Below are positions 20,665 through 20,695 of a DNA stretch of 20,695 nucleotides, piece after piece. Below the pieces are notes generated by a model. The model saw only the letters and a list, made by a program, of their open reading frames with translations, searched no databases and was not told the DNA's origin. This stretch comes from CAZVRZ01 sp964629965. GTDB lineage: Bacteria; Chloroflexota; Anaerolineae; Anaerolineales; UBA4823. Each line of letters starts with the position of its first letter. The stretch's first letter is position 1. The translations under genes and the position numbers were made by a program. The stretch covers positions 1 through 20,695 of the forward strand of contig CAZVRZ010000095.1 of assembly GCA_964629965.1 (NCBI GenBank), read 5' to 3'.

Positions 20665-20695
20665 AATTTGATGCAAGTGCAATTTGGCTTTCCAG

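Overview
The window reads as part of a bacterial chromosome, most likely from the Chloroflexota (Anaerolineae-like). This is an inference. It rests on large secreted beta-rich proteins ending in a short LP-hydrophobic-Arg/Lys tail, an NB-ARC/TPR protein with near-identical repeats, a remnant resembling an effector-associated domain (EAD1), and non-cellulosomal cohesin/dockerin proteins. No rRNA, tRNA, CRISPR array or complete insertion sequence was found.

Region 1 (about 130-8,300, all on the minus strand) is a secretome block. It holds a small cupin protein, a 1,510-residue secreted protein with a CLCA-like zinc metalloprotease domain, a 5'-truncated parallel beta-helix protein, and a two-gene operon. 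That operon encodes a secreted cohesin-dockerin protein followed by a membrane-anchored cohesin protein with a cytoplasmic zinc ribbon, so the two products could bind each other at the cell surface.

Region 2 (about 8,500-17,560) looks like a worn defence island. It has an MntA-type nucleotidyltransferase whose HepT partner survives only as its first ~20 codons, a complex hairpin cluster, and an NB-ARC STAND ATPase with TPRs. It also has a divergent two-gene unit (membrane protein and DinB-like protein) and a single-chain Eco57I/type IIG-like restriction-modification enzyme whose recognition part is markedly AT-richer than the rest. Downstream, a 28-bp exact direct repeat of the enzyme gene's 3' end brackets about 1.4 kb. 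That segment holds an AT-rich gene for an unknown zinc-site, two-helix membrane protein and several gene remnants, including a helix-hairpin-helix piece and an EAD1-like piece fused to the enzyme's C-terminal tail.

Region 3 (about 17,650-20,520, minus strand) is a second, more AT-rich secreted-protein operon: a C39-like cysteine peptidase carrying the same C-terminal tail type, then a secreted protein with a tail-fibre-like segment.

The most notable points are the CLCA-like protease with a seven-repeat propeller, the cohesin/dockerin pair, the shared C-terminal tail with a duplicated gene-end/palindrome junction at two loci, the destroyed HepT toxin, and the repeat-flanked cassette behind the restriction-modification gene.
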